Assembly: GCF_004923295.1 (NCBI RefSeq)
Contig: NZ_CP039637.1
Coordinates: 186,001 to 250,000 of the forward strand
Direction: 5' to 3'
Source: Azospirillum sp. TSH100
GTDB lineage: Bacteria; Pseudomonadota; Alphaproteobacteria; Azospirillales; Azospirillaceae
Length of the DNA stretch: 64,000 nucleotides
Shown here: piece after piece, positions 17,190 through 24,786 of the stretch
Numbering within the stretch: the first letter of the stretch is position 1
Layout: every line of letters starts with the position of its first letter
Position numbers and translations under genes: made by a program
The notes under the pieces: generated by a model
Databases searched by the model: none
What the model was told of the DNA's origin: nothing
The model's input: the letters and a program-made list of their open reading frames with translations, nothing else

Positions 17190-18568
17190 GAACCGGTCAC
17201 CTCGTCGAAGATGTGGGCGAGCAGCAGGGACTTGACCGACTCCGCCGGCACCGGACCATCGGGAAGCAGGCCGGGTTCGGAGGAGATTAGCAGCGGCCCG
17301 GCCTCCACCCGGTCGGTCGGTCGGCCGTGCGATCCCTTCACCAGTCCGGCGTCAAGCGGGATCACGTCCATCAGCGTGCGGAAGCCCAGCGCCTTTTTCG
17401 CCAGCCGCCAGGCGATGGATGCCTTGGGCCAGCGCAGGGTGGGATCGAGGAACAGCTCCGCCGGGTCGTAGCCGGGCTTGCGGTGGATTTCCACGGTGCG
17501 GGCGAAGTCGGGTGCCCGGTCGTCGTCCAGCCAGTAGGGATAGCTGAACCAGCGGTCGGCGCGGGCGACGGCGACCAGTTCACCGGCGCGCGGGTGGCGG
17601 ATGCCGGCGGCCTGCTGTGCATCGGCGTCCAGCACCCGCTCCACCCCATCCAGCTCCAGCAGCAGGCCGCGCACCGCCGCCACCTGTTCGGGATTGCGGA
17701 CATAGACGTGGGCCAGCTGATGGTCGGCGACCGCGAAGGCGGCCGATGCGCCGGGGTCGAGCAGTTCGCCGCCCTGTTCCTCCCTGACCGCGATCAGCCC
17801 GGCCCAACGCAGGGCGCGGTTGATCGCGACGGGGCCGGAGACGCCGGTGATGCCGTATTCCGACAGCACGATTACCCGCGTGCCCTCGCGCTCCGCCGCC
17901 TCGATCAGCGGGGCGGCGAGAGCGTCGACGGCGGCTACCTGGGTGGGGATGCGTGGGTGGTCGGGGCCCAGCCTTTGCAGGTCGTAGTCGAGATGCGGCA
18001 GATAGACCAGCGACAGGGTCGGGCGGAATCGCCGCTCCACCTCCGCCGCGCAGTCTGCGATCCAGCGGCTGGACACCAGATCGGCGCCGGGTCCCCAGAA
18101 GCGGAACAGCGGGAACGGCCCCAGCGCCTGCAACAACTCGCCGCGCAGGGTGTTGGGGCGGGTGTAGATGTCCGGCAGCTTGCGTCCGTCGGCGGCATAG
18201 ATCGGGCGCGGCGTGACGCTGATGTCCGCCCCGGAATACATGTTGTACCACCAGAACAGCTTGGCCCCGACGAAGGCCGGGTCGCGCCGCTTGGCCTCGT
18301 CCCACAAAGTCTCGCCGGTGACCAGCCGGTTGCTCTGCTTCCAGAACAGGATCTCCGACAGGTCGCGATCGTACCAGCCGTTGGCGACGCAGCCATGGCC
18401 GCCGGGGGGAAGCCCGCTCAGCATGCTGGCCTGCACCGTGCAGGTGACCGCCGGCAGTACCGGCACCAGCGGGCGCATGCCGCGCACCGCCAGCCGGGAG
18501 ATGGCCGGGGCGTGGGGCAGGAGGTCGGCGGTCAGCCCGACGACGTTCAGGGCCAGCGTGCGCCTCAT
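17186..18568 (-). CDS. eboF: EboF-type alkaline phosphatase/nucleotide pyrophosphatase superfamily protein
   Basis: A 460-residue phosphodiesterase-like protein. The N-terminus holds the nucleophile region PAVTCTVQASMLSGLPPGGHG (Thr in the TCTVQAS segment) preceded by LNVVGLTADLLPHAP in place of the usual metal-binding aspartates. Further superfamily motifs are LPHLDYDLQRLGPDH (metal Asp and His), VIVLSEYGI and AVADHQLAHVYV. No signal peptide is obvious, so a cytoplasmic enzyme is likely. It would cleave a phosphomonoester or phosphodiester, perhaps activating or releasing an intermediate. Four bases overlap eboD; five bases separate it from eboB. Name by family and operon membership. Confidence 0.82.
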   Translation of the reverse strand: MRRTLALNVVGLTADLLPHAPAISRLAVRGMRPLVPVLPAVTCTVQASMLSGLPPGGHGCVANGWYDRDLSEILFWKQSNRLVTGETLWDEAKRRDPAFVGAKLFWWYNMYSGADISVTPRPIYAADGRKLPDIYTRPNTLRGELLQALGPFPLFRFWGPGADLVSSRWIADCAAEVERRFRPTLSLVYLPHLDYDLQRLGPDHPRIPTQVAAVDALAAPLIEAAEREGTRVIVLSEYGITGVSGPVAINRALRWAGLIAVREEQGGELLDPGASAAFAVADHQLAHVYVRNPEQVAAVRGLLLELDGVERVLDADAQQAAGIRHPRAGELVAVARADRWFSYPYWLDDDRAPDFARTVEIHRKPGYDPAELFLDPTLRWPKASIAWRLAKKALGFRTLMDVIPLDAGLVKGSHGRPTDRVEAGPLLISSEPGLLPDGPVPAESVKSLLLAHIFDEVTGS

Positions 18569-18573
18569 CGCCG

Positions 18574-19482
18574 TCAGTCGTCCACTTCCACGGTCAGCGG
18601 CGAGTCCACTTTCGGGGTTTGCCCGCGCAGGACGGTGTTGCCTTCAAACAGCAGGCGCTGGTCGACCGGCAGCGGGATTTCCAGTTCTGCCGGGTCGAGC
18701 CGGCCGCTCTGGGCGTAGAAGGCGATGGGGTTGCGCCAGACGATGGTTTCGATGGCCTCGTCCGTGATGCCGGCGTCGCGCATCGCCTGCGCGGTCTTCG
18801 GCACCTTCAACGGGTCGCTGATGCCCCAATCGGCGGAGCTGTTGACCATGATCCGCTCCGGTCCGAAGGCCTGGACCAGCCCGACCATGCGCGGCTCGTC
18901 CATCTTGCTGCCGGGATAGATGGTGTGGCCGGCCCAACAGCCGCTTTCCAGTACCATTTCCAGCGTCTGTTCGTTGTTGTGGTCGATCAGCGTCAGGTGC
19001 GGCGGCATGCCGGCCTCGCGTAGCAGGTCCAGCGTGCGCCGCGTGCCGGCCTTCTTGTCGCGGTGGGGTGTATGGATCATCACCGGCATGCCGTGATTCT
19101 TCGCCATCTCGACCTGCCGGGCGAGGATGTCGTCCTCTGCCGGGCTCATGTCGTCGTAGCCGATCTCGCCCACCGCGACGACGCCGTCCTTCTCCAGATA
19201 GAGGTCGACCAGTTCCAGCACGCCGTCGACGATGTCGGGATTGTTGGCCTCCTTCGGATTGAGGCCCAGCGTGCAGAAATGGCGGATGCCGAATTGGCTG
19301 GCGCGGAAACGCTCCCAGCCGATCAGCGACAGGAAGTAATCCTCGAAACTGCCAGCATGGGTGCGCGGCTGGCCCAGCCAGAAGGCCGGCTCGGTCACCG
19401 CGACGATGCCGGCCCGGCGCATGGCAGCATAATCGTCGGTGGTGCGCGACGTCATGTGGATGTGCGGATCGAAAAATCTCAT
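18574..19482 (-). CDS. eboB: EboB, TatD-family metal-dependent hydrolase
   Basis: A 302-residue amidohydrolase-type TIM barrel. MRFFDPHIHMTSR gives the HxH metal pair at the N-terminus; further ligands are the glutamate in AVGEIGYDD, the histidines in VMIHTPHRDK and LIDHNNEQT, and the aspartate in NSSADWGI. The family includes TatD deoxyribonucleases, but this subgroup is longer and is the one linked to ebo operons. It is encoded four bases after eboA and five before eboF, well inside the operon. The substrate is unknown. Confidence 0.87.
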   Translation of the reverse strand: MRFFDPHIHMTSRTTDDYAAMRRAGIVAVTEPAFWLGQPRTHAGSFEDYFLSLIGWERFRASQFGIRHFCTLGLNPKEANNPDIVDGVLELVDLYLEKDGVVAVGEIGYDDMSPAEDDILARQVEMAKNHGMPVMIHTPHRDKKAGTRRTLDLLREAGMPPHLTLIDHNNEQTLEMVLESGCWAGHTIYPGSKMDEPRMVGLVQAFGPERIMVNSSADWGISDPLKVPKTAQAMRDAGITDEAIETIVWRNPIAFYAQSGRLDPAELEIPLPVDQRLLFEGNTVLRGQTPKVDSPLTVEVDD

Positions 19483-19486
19483 CGCA

Positions 19487-20173
19487 TCAGTTTCCCAGGT
19501 CGAGGAGGAAGTCGAGGTCGGCCGGCACCGGCCGGCCGGCCGCGCGGCGCTCGTCGCGGAAATCGGTTGCCATGCGGCGCAGTTGGGATGTCGTCCGGTC
19601 CGCCAGCCCGGTCACGCGGGCCAGCGGTGCGCCGGTGAACACTGCCTTCAGCACCATCTGGTTGAAGACCGGTTCGGCGAAATGGGCGGCGGGATAGCGG
19701 TTGTCGCAGGCGATCGCCTCAAACACCGGCTGCACGCTGGACCGGCAGGCGTCGGCGGCCAGATCGGCAAAGCGCGTGGGCTCGGGCAACAGCATCAGTG
19801 CCTGGAGGATCGCCGCCCGCTCCGCGCTGTCCGATCGGCGGAAGGCTGTCGCCAGCCGGGCCGGCGCCTCCTCTCCCGCCACGTTGACGGACGCTGCGAG
19901 CAGGGCGGCGCGCGCGATCCGGGACGGCGGCCAACCCGGCGATGCGGAGCCGTTCAGCTTGCGGCCGGCAATCGCGAAGAGGCGCATAAACTCCGCCGTG
20001 CCGGGCAGGGGCGGGGCGGCCAGCGTTGCATCGAGCCAGAGCGCGGCCTCCGGGTTGACCTCGGCGACCAGGGCGGTCAAGAGACCCGGCATGGCTTCGG
20101 GTGCCGCGGCCAGCAGCATCGCCGGGTCGCGCCTTTCTTTCCCTGCCGCCGCTCCACACGCCTGGACCACCAT
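19487..20173 (-). CDS. eboA: EboA-domain protein, first gene of the ebo operon
   Basis: A 228-residue soluble, all-helical protein of the EboA family, which has no known activity. The recognisable part is near the C-terminus: EAIACDNRYPAAHFAEPVFNQMVLKAVFTGAPL, described by the family as a conserved Asn-Arg-Tyr-Pro and Phe-Asn-Gln-Met-Val-Leu-Lys block. The N-terminal half has Ala/Leu-rich helices with no motif. It opens a run of six genes with gaps of at most five bases or with overlaps, so expression must be driven from the 250-base region shared with tcuA. The start at 20173 is the first ATG of the frame; no strong ribosome site is visible and a nearby internal start (20119) is possible. 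Confidence 0.82.
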   Translation of the reverse strand: MVVQACGAAAGKERRDPAMLLAAAPEAMPGLLTALVAEVNPEAALWLDATLAAPPLPGTAEFMRLFAIAGRKLNGSASPGWPPSRIARAALLAASVNVAGEEAPARLATAFRRSDSAERAAILQALMLLPEPTRFADLAADACRSSVQPVFEAIACDNRYPAAHFAEPVFNQMVLKAVFTGAPLARVTGLADRTTSQLRRMATDFRDERRAAGRPVPADLDFLLDLGN

Positions 20174-20276
20174 GGTTGCCGGTTCCTGTATTGCGACGGC
20201 GCGCTGACAAAAAGCGCAAGCCCGGGTGAAAGCGCTGCATCAAAGCACCCTTTATGGGATGCAGGAAACATTGGTA

Positions 20277-20322
20277 TGTCAACCGATGATACATGATGTG
20301 ACAACCGCTGCGCTGTGTCGCA
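20277..20322. promoter_or_regulatory. candidate operator region between eboA and tcuA
   Basis: The 252 bases between the divergent eboA and tcuA genes hold a pair of direct repeats, TGTCAACCGATG at 20277-20288 and TGACAACCGCTG at 20299-20310, matching at ten of twelve bases and exactly 22 bases apart (two helical turns). The second copy also forms the left arm of an imperfect inverted repeat, TGTGACA at 20297-20303 and TGTCGCA at 20316-20322. Such paired sites usually bind a dimeric regulator. No regulator gene is adjacent, so the binding protein and which gene it controls are unknown. Confidence 0.35.
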
Positions 20323-20425
20323 GGGGCCAGCTCTTCCCTGAACCTGCTATCCGGCGCTAAAGTGGTGGTTTTCCAGGCTTCGTCCGGCAGACCGGGGGCG
20401 GACCTACTTCCGCTGCGGCAGATCG

Positions 20426-21784
20426 ATGACTCGTGTTTCCTGCGACTGCGACGTCTTGGTGGTGGGGGGCGGCAATGCCGCGCTCTGCGCCGCCATCGCG
20501 GCCCGCAGGGCGGGTGCGTCCGTCCTGCTGCTGGAGGCCGCACCGAAGGCGTTGCGTGGCGGAAATGCCCGCCATTCCCGCAACATGCGGATCATGCATG
20601 ACGCACCGACCGCGTGGGTGCGCGGGTGCTATCCGGCCGAAGATTACCATGCCGATCTACGCCGCGTGGCTGAGGCCGCCGATGAGGGGCTGACGGGCCT
20701 GTTCGTCGATGCCAGCGCCGGCGTCGTCGATTGGCTTTCCGGCAACGGCGTGCGGTTCCACGGCGGTACTGACGAGGTTCTGCCCTATTCCCGCAAGACC
20801 GCTTTCTTTCTGGGCGGAGGAAAAGCGCTGGTGAATGCGCTTTATGCCACCGCCGAGCGACTGGGGGTGGCCATCCGATATGACAGCACCGTTCACGCTA
20901 TGCATCTGCGGGACGGGTCGCGGGCCGTCACCGTTGGTACGCCGCCGGTCACGATCCGGGCGCGGGCGCTCGTCGTCGCATCAGGTGGCTTTCAGGCGGA
21001 TCGCGACTGGATGCGGCGGCAATGGGGCGGGGTCGCCGACTGCTTCACGATCCGCGGCACCCCACACGCGACCGGCATCCCGTTGAAGGCGTTGCTGGAG
21101 GAAGGGGCGGAGCCGGTTGGGGCGGCGGACCGCTGCCACATGGTGGCGGTGGACGGACGTTCGCCGCCCTTCGACGGCGGCATCGTCACCCGGTTGGACG
21201 GCATCGTCCACGGCATCGTCGTTGATCGCGACGGCTGGCGTTTTGCCGACGAAGGGGCGGTCGTCGGCTCCAGGCGATACACGGCATGGGGCGAACTGGT
21301 CGCCGGCTGTCCCGGCGCCGTCGCCTTTTCCATTTTCGATGGGGTGATCGGGGAGCGGTTCCGGCCCTCCATCTTTCCAGTGGTCCGGGCAGACAGCATT
21401 GGCGCGTTGGCGTCGACGCTGGGCATCGCTCCGCCGGCGCTCGAAGCGACCGTCGCCGCTTTCAACGCCGCGATCACCGATGGGGGCGCGACGGTGGGCC
21501 TTCATCCGCCGAAGACGCAACTCGCCGTTCCGATCGCGCTTCCGCCCTTCGGCGCTTATCCGGTACGTGTTGGTGTCACGTCCACCTGTCTGGGGGTGCG
21601 GGTCGACGGGCGGGCGCGGGTCCTGCGAAAGGACGGAATGGAGGTTGAGGGGGTCTATGCGGCGGGGGTCGTCATGGCGCCCAACATCCTGGGTTCGGGC
21701 TATCTGGCGGGTAGCGCCATGACGGTCGGCGCCGTGTTCGGACGCATCGCCGGGCGGGAGGCGGCAGTTCATGCCCGGCGCTGA
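20426..21784 (+). CDS. tcuA: FAD-dependent tricarballylate dehydrogenase TcuA
   Basis: A 452-residue flavoprotein of the fumarate reductase/succinate dehydrogenase flavoprotein family. The dinucleotide fold is at the N-terminus (VLVVGGGNAALCAAIAARRAG) with the flavin-contact segment ALRGGNARHSRNMR near residue 46. The C-terminal FAD motif is GVVMAPNILGSGYLAGSAM. The family oxidises tricarballylate to cis-aconitate, or acts in citrate use, with TcuB taking the electrons. It overlaps tcuB by 14 bases, so the pair is co-translated. No tcuC transporter or tcuR regulator is nearby, so the physiological substrate could be a different tricarboxylate. Confidence 0.87.
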   Translation: MTRVSCDCDVLVVGGGNAALCAAIAARRAGASVLLLEAAPKALRGGNARHSRNMRIMHDAPTAWVRGCYPAEDYHADLRRVAEAADEGLTGLFVDASAGVVDWLSGNGVRFHGGTDEVLPYSRKTAFFLGGGKALVNALYATAERLGVAIRYDSTVHAMHLRDGSRAVTVGTPPVTIRARALVVASGGFQADRDWMRRQWGGVADCFTIRGTPHATGIPLKALLEEGAEPVGAADRCHMVAVDGRSPPFDGGIVTRLDGIVHGIVVDRDGWRFADEGAVVGSRRYTAWGELVAGCPGAVAFSIFDGVIGERFRPSIFPVVRADSIGALASTLGIAPPALEATVAAFNAAITDGGATVGLHPPKTQLAVPIALPPFGAYPVRVGVTSTCLGVRVDGRARVLRKDGMEVEGVYAAGVVMAPNILGSGYLAGSAMTVGAVFGRIAGREAAVHARR

Positions 21785-22946
21785 CGAGACGCAGCGGATC
21801 GCTGCGGACGCCCGCCGGGCGCTGGACATCTGCAACGCCTGCCAGTTTTGCGGCGGCTATTGCGCAGTTTTCCGGGCGTTGAAAGCGCGCCGGCAGGTTT
21901 CAGCCGCGGATCTCGCCTTCCTGTCCAACCTCTGTCACAACTGCCGGTCCTGCTACCACGCGTGCCAGTACGCGCCGCCGCATGCCTTCGACCTGAATCT
22001 TCCCAAAAGCCTCAGTCTGGTCAGGCAGCAGACCTACCGTGATCATGTCTGGCCGCCATGGTTCAGGGGGCGGCTGCCCTGCGCGGGATGGCCTGCCGTC
22101 GCCGTTATGGTTGCGATTGCCCTGTCAGCGCTGATGCTCGTGGGATTGCCGGCCCTGATCCTGATCCCGCCGGATCTGTTGTTCGGGCGCCATCTGGGGC
22201 CGGGCGCCTTCTACCGGCTGGTGCCGTGGGAGGCCATCGCCGGAGGTGCCGGGGCGTTGACGTTGTGGTCGCTGCTGGCCGTGGGATTCAGCGTTGCATC
22301 CTTCTGGCACAGCATGGGGCCGATGCCGGCCGGTGCGGCCCTGCTGCCGGCTCTGCGCGACGCTCTGTACGATGCCGCCAGCCTGCGCAATCTCGGCGGT
22401 GGCGGGGCCGGCTGCAACGACCGGGACGAACGCTTTTCCCGGTCGCGGCGCCGCTTCCACCACGCGCTGTTCTATGGGGTGGTGCTCTGCTTTGCCGCCA
22501 CCGCCGTGGCGACCGTCTACGATCATGCGCTGGCTTGGCAGGCGCCCTATCCGGTGCTGAGCCTGCCGGTCCTGCTGGGTGGACTTGGCGGAACCGGCAT
22601 TCTGGTCGGCACGATGGGGCTTGCCCGGCTTAAGCTGCGTGCCGATCCCGGTCCGCTGGCTCCCAGCCTGACCGCTTCGGATTGCGCCTTGCTGGCGCTG
22701 CTGTTCCTGGTGGCGGTCAGCGGCCTGGGGCTGCTGGCCCTGCGCGAGACGGCGGCGATGGGGCCGCTGCTGCTGGTCCATCTGGGTCTCGTCCTCGGCT
22801 GGTTCGCGACGTTGCCATACAGCAAGTTCCTGCACGCGCCCTTCCGTTTCGCCGCTTTGCTGCGGGCGGCGATGGAGCGGCGGCACCGGGCTCCGCAAGT
22901 CGGGCGCGGTCAGGGCAAGTCCGGACGCGGGTCATCCGGCGCCTGA
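21771..22946 (+). CDS. tcuB: TcuB, iron-sulfur and haem-type membrane electron-transfer protein
   Basis: A 391-residue protein of the citrate-utilisation protein B family. The N-terminal soluble part has two clusters of cysteines, CNACQFCGGYC near residue 21 and CHNCRSCYHACQYAPPH near residue 55, suited to two 4Fe-4S centres. Six hydrophobic segments follow (about residues 100-340), with histidines in RRRFHHALFYGV suitable for haem ligation. TcuB reoxidises the flavin of TcuA and feeds electrons to the quinone pool. Its stop overlaps the convergent glutathione S-transferase gene by 15 bases. Confidence 0.88.
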   Translation: MPGADETQRIAADARRALDICNACQFCGGYCAVFRALKARRQVSAADLAFLSNLCHNCRSCYHACQYAPPHAFDLNLPKSLSLVRQQTYRDHVWPPWFRGRLPCAGWPAVAVMVAIALSALMLVGLPALILIPPDLLFGRHLGPGAFYRLVPWEAIAGGAGALTLWSLLAVGFSVASFWHSMGPMPAGAALLPALRDALYDAASLRNLGGGGAGCNDRDERFSRSRRRFHHALFYGVVLCFAATAVATVYDHALAWQAPYPVLSLPVLLGGLGGTGILVGTMGLARLKLRADPGPLAPSLTASDCALLALLFLVAVSGLGLLALRETAAMGPLLLVHLGLVLGWFATLPYSKFLHAPFRFAALLRAAMERRHRAPQVGRGQGKSGRGSSGA

Positions 22947-23618
22947 GCGATCCAGCATGAGGCCGGACAGGTAGGATCCGCGCTCACGCAGAAACGTCGA
23001 GAGTAGCTCGTGATAGTCAGCCGTCACTGCCCCGCGCACGCTGGCGCGCGCGGCCAGCGCTTGCCGCCAGCCGCGAACTTTCGGCGTCGTGTCGAAAATG
23101 CCGAGCGGCGGCAGCGCCGTTTCAAAAGTCTCGAAATAGCGGAACACCGGACCGAAGGCTGCGTCCACCAGACTGAAACGCACACCGGCGAAATACGGTC
23201 CCCCGCCAAGTGCACCCTCCAGCCACGCCATCTTCGCCATCAGGTCGGCGATCTTCGCCCGATAGCCCGCCTCGTCGCCGGTGCCATAGAGTCCGGCAAT
23301 CACGTTCAGCGTGGCGGATGCGAACTCGACCCAGGCGCGGTGCCGCGCCCGTTCGGCCGGATCCTCGGGATGCAATCGGGGGCCCGGCTGGGTTTCCTCA
23401 AGATACTCGCAGATGATGGCGCTTTCGAAGAGGACGGTGTCGCCGTCCACGATCAGCAGTGGCACCTTGCCCAGCGGCGACATGGCTTTGAACCAGTCCG
23501 GCTTCTTCGAGAGATCGACGATCTGCCGTTCGTACGGAACGCCCTTCTCGACCAGCGTGATGGCGGCGCGCTGCGCATAAGGGCAAAGCTTGTGGCTGAC
23601 CAGACGAAGGCTGGGCAT
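22932..23618 (-). CDS. glutathione S-transferase family protein
   Basis: A 228-residue two-domain protein. The thioredoxin-like domain begins MPSLRLVSHKLCPYAQRA, with a cysteine (Cys12) at the usual active-site position followed by PYAQRA, as in omega, beta and related classes. The glutathione contacts are KVPLLIVDGDTVLFESAII near residue 50. The helical C-terminal domain spans roughly residues 90-210. The ATG at 23618 gives the normal GST length; the frame stays open a long way upstream but crosses the promoter region. It is divergent from the LysR gene at 23796, which very probably controls it. Confidence 0.9.
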   Translation of the reverse strand: MPSLRLVSHKLCPYAQRAAITLVEKGVPYERQIVDLSKKPDWFKAMSPLGKVPLLIVDGDTVLFESAIICEYLEETQPGPRLHPEDPAERARHRAWVEFASATLNVIAGLYGTGDEAGYRAKIADLMAKMAWLEGALGGGPYFAGVRFSLVDAAFGPVFRYFETFETALPPLGIFDTTPKVRGWRQALAARASVRGAVTADYHELLSTFLRERGSYLSGLMLDRSGAG

Positions 23619-23722
23619 GGGGTTTATCCTTTTTGATCGTCGTGTGGGCTTCACCGGGGGCACAGGATCCCGAGCCGGTGGCCGCAAGGCGGCGGGGTGA
23701 AGCCGCGAGCATAGAGCACGCA

Positions 23723-23772
23723 TTTTTGCAAGTCGCATTGCTTGTTTGCCAAGTACTTTTGCGTTTTTGCAA
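23723..23772. promoter_or_regulatory. repeat-containing promoter region between the GST and LysR genes
   Basis: Within the 177 bases separating the two divergent genes, the nine-base word TTTTTGCAA occurs twice, at 23723-23731 and 23764-23772, 41 bases apart (close to four helical turns). A related TTTGCCAAGT lies between them near 23745. The stretch is conspicuously AT-richer than its surroundings. Spaced copies of one half-site are what a tetrameric LysR regulator would need to bind and bend the promoter. Confidence 0.45.
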
Positions 23773-23795
23773 ATGCTGATGCTATCCTGCCCGGT

Positions 23796-24782
23796 ATGGA
23801 TGACTGGAATGATCACCGGATCGTGCTCGCCGTCGTACGGGCGGGCGGCCTGAAGGGGGCGGCCGGAATATTGGGTGTAGACCACTCCACCGTGTTCCGG
23901 CGCCTGACCGCGCTTGAAGGCCGGATCGGTCTGCCGCTTTTCGAGCGTGGCCCGGGCGGCGCCTATGTGCCGACCGAGGCGGGCGCACGGGCCGCCGCTG
24001 TCGCGGAGCGTATGGAGGACGAGGCGCTTGGCCTTGCGCGCGACTTGGCGGGGCTGGACCGCCGGCTCTCGGGCCGGCTGCGGGTCACCTGCTCAGAAAC
24101 GCTTGCCTTCCGCCTGCTGACGCCCTGGATCAGCCGGTTCCGCGCCCGGCATCCCGGCATCGTCATCGAACTTGCCGTGGACAGCCGGCTGCTGGACCTG
24201 TCGCGGCGCGAGGCGGACGTGGCGCTGCGCGTCGCCCGTCCGCAAGAGAACGACCTGTGGGGCCGCAAGCTCGCCGACGTTGCCTGGGCAGCCTATGGCG
24301 GCGCCGAGTACCTTGCCGCCGCGCCGCCGTTGACCGGGCCGGCGGACCTCGCCTCGCACCCGCTCATCGGCTGGGAGGAGGGGACAGTGGGCGTGAACGC
24401 TGCGCGCTGGTTGGCCGAAATGGCGCCTGCGGCGGCGGTGGTCTACCGCACCGGCAGTTTGGTGAACCAGATGGTCGCGGCGCGGTCAGGCGTCGGGCTT
24501 GCGCTGCTGCCCTGTTATCTGGGTGACCCGGAGCCCGGGCTGGTGCGGGCCCTCCCGGATCCGATCGCCGATCTGTCGCGCGAACTCTGGATCGTCACGC
24601 ACCGGGACCTGCGGAACACGGCGCGCGTCCGCGCCTTCTTCGATACAGTCGCCGACGGCGTGCAGGCGGACCGGGCGCTCGTCGAAGGCCGGGCCTCTCC
24701 CTCCGGGTCGACCCCCACCGGCTCCGGCGGAGCGGTGGGAGAGGCTCCATGGACCGGCTCCTCGACCGAGGGCCGGTCCTGA
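23796..24782 (+). CDS. LysR-family transcriptional regulator
   Basis: A 328-residue regulator. The winged helix-turn-helix is at the N-terminus (MDDWNDHRIVLAVVRAGGL, then AAGILGVDHSTVFRRLTALE), followed by a linker helix and the LysR substrate-binding domain from about residue 88 (GRLRVTCSETLAFRLL) to 290. The short helix-turn-helix with VDHSTVFRRL resembles the subgroup that controls glutathione S-transferase or redox genes, which fits its divergent neighbour. The ATG at 23796 is preferred over an earlier TTG, which would add a hydrophobic stretch. The last 30 residues are Gly/Ser/Pro-rich and are encoded by a hairpin-forming repeat, so the native end may have been extended. Confidence 0.88.
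   Translation: MDDWNDHRIVLAVVRAGGLKGAAGILGVDHSTVFRRLTALEGRIGLPLFERGPGGAYVPTEAGARAAAVAERMEDEALGLARDLAGLDRRLSGRLRVTCSETLAFRLLTPWISRFRARHPGIVIELAVDSRLLDLSRREADVALRVARPQENDLWGRKLADVAWAAYGGAEYLAAAPPLTGPADLASHPLIGWEEGTVGVNAARWLAEMAPAAAVVYRTGSLVNQMVAARSGVGLALLPCYLGDPEPGLVRALPDPIADLSRELWIVTHRDLRNTARVRAFFDTVADGVQADRALVEGRASPSGSTPTGSGGAVGEAPWTGSSTEGRS
24693..24745. repeat. hairpin-forming inverted repeat inside the LysR 3' end
   Basis: GCCTCTCCC at 24693-24701 is matched by GGGAGAGGC at 24737-24745, with additional pairing inside (CCACCG against CGGTGG). The structure lies in the coding sequence for the low-complexity tail of the LysR protein. It resembles the CCTCTCCC/GGGAGAGG words of dispersed palindromic elements in GC-rich proteobacteria, one of which is clearly present at 32723-32836. 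It may also act as a terminator for the gene, but there is no T run. Confidence 0.45.
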
Positions 24783-24786
24783 CCGG

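Noticed and set aside
24693-24745. CRISPR repeat
   Set aside because: Only one inverted pair is present, with no spaced repeats; no CRISPR-like array occurs anywhere in the window.
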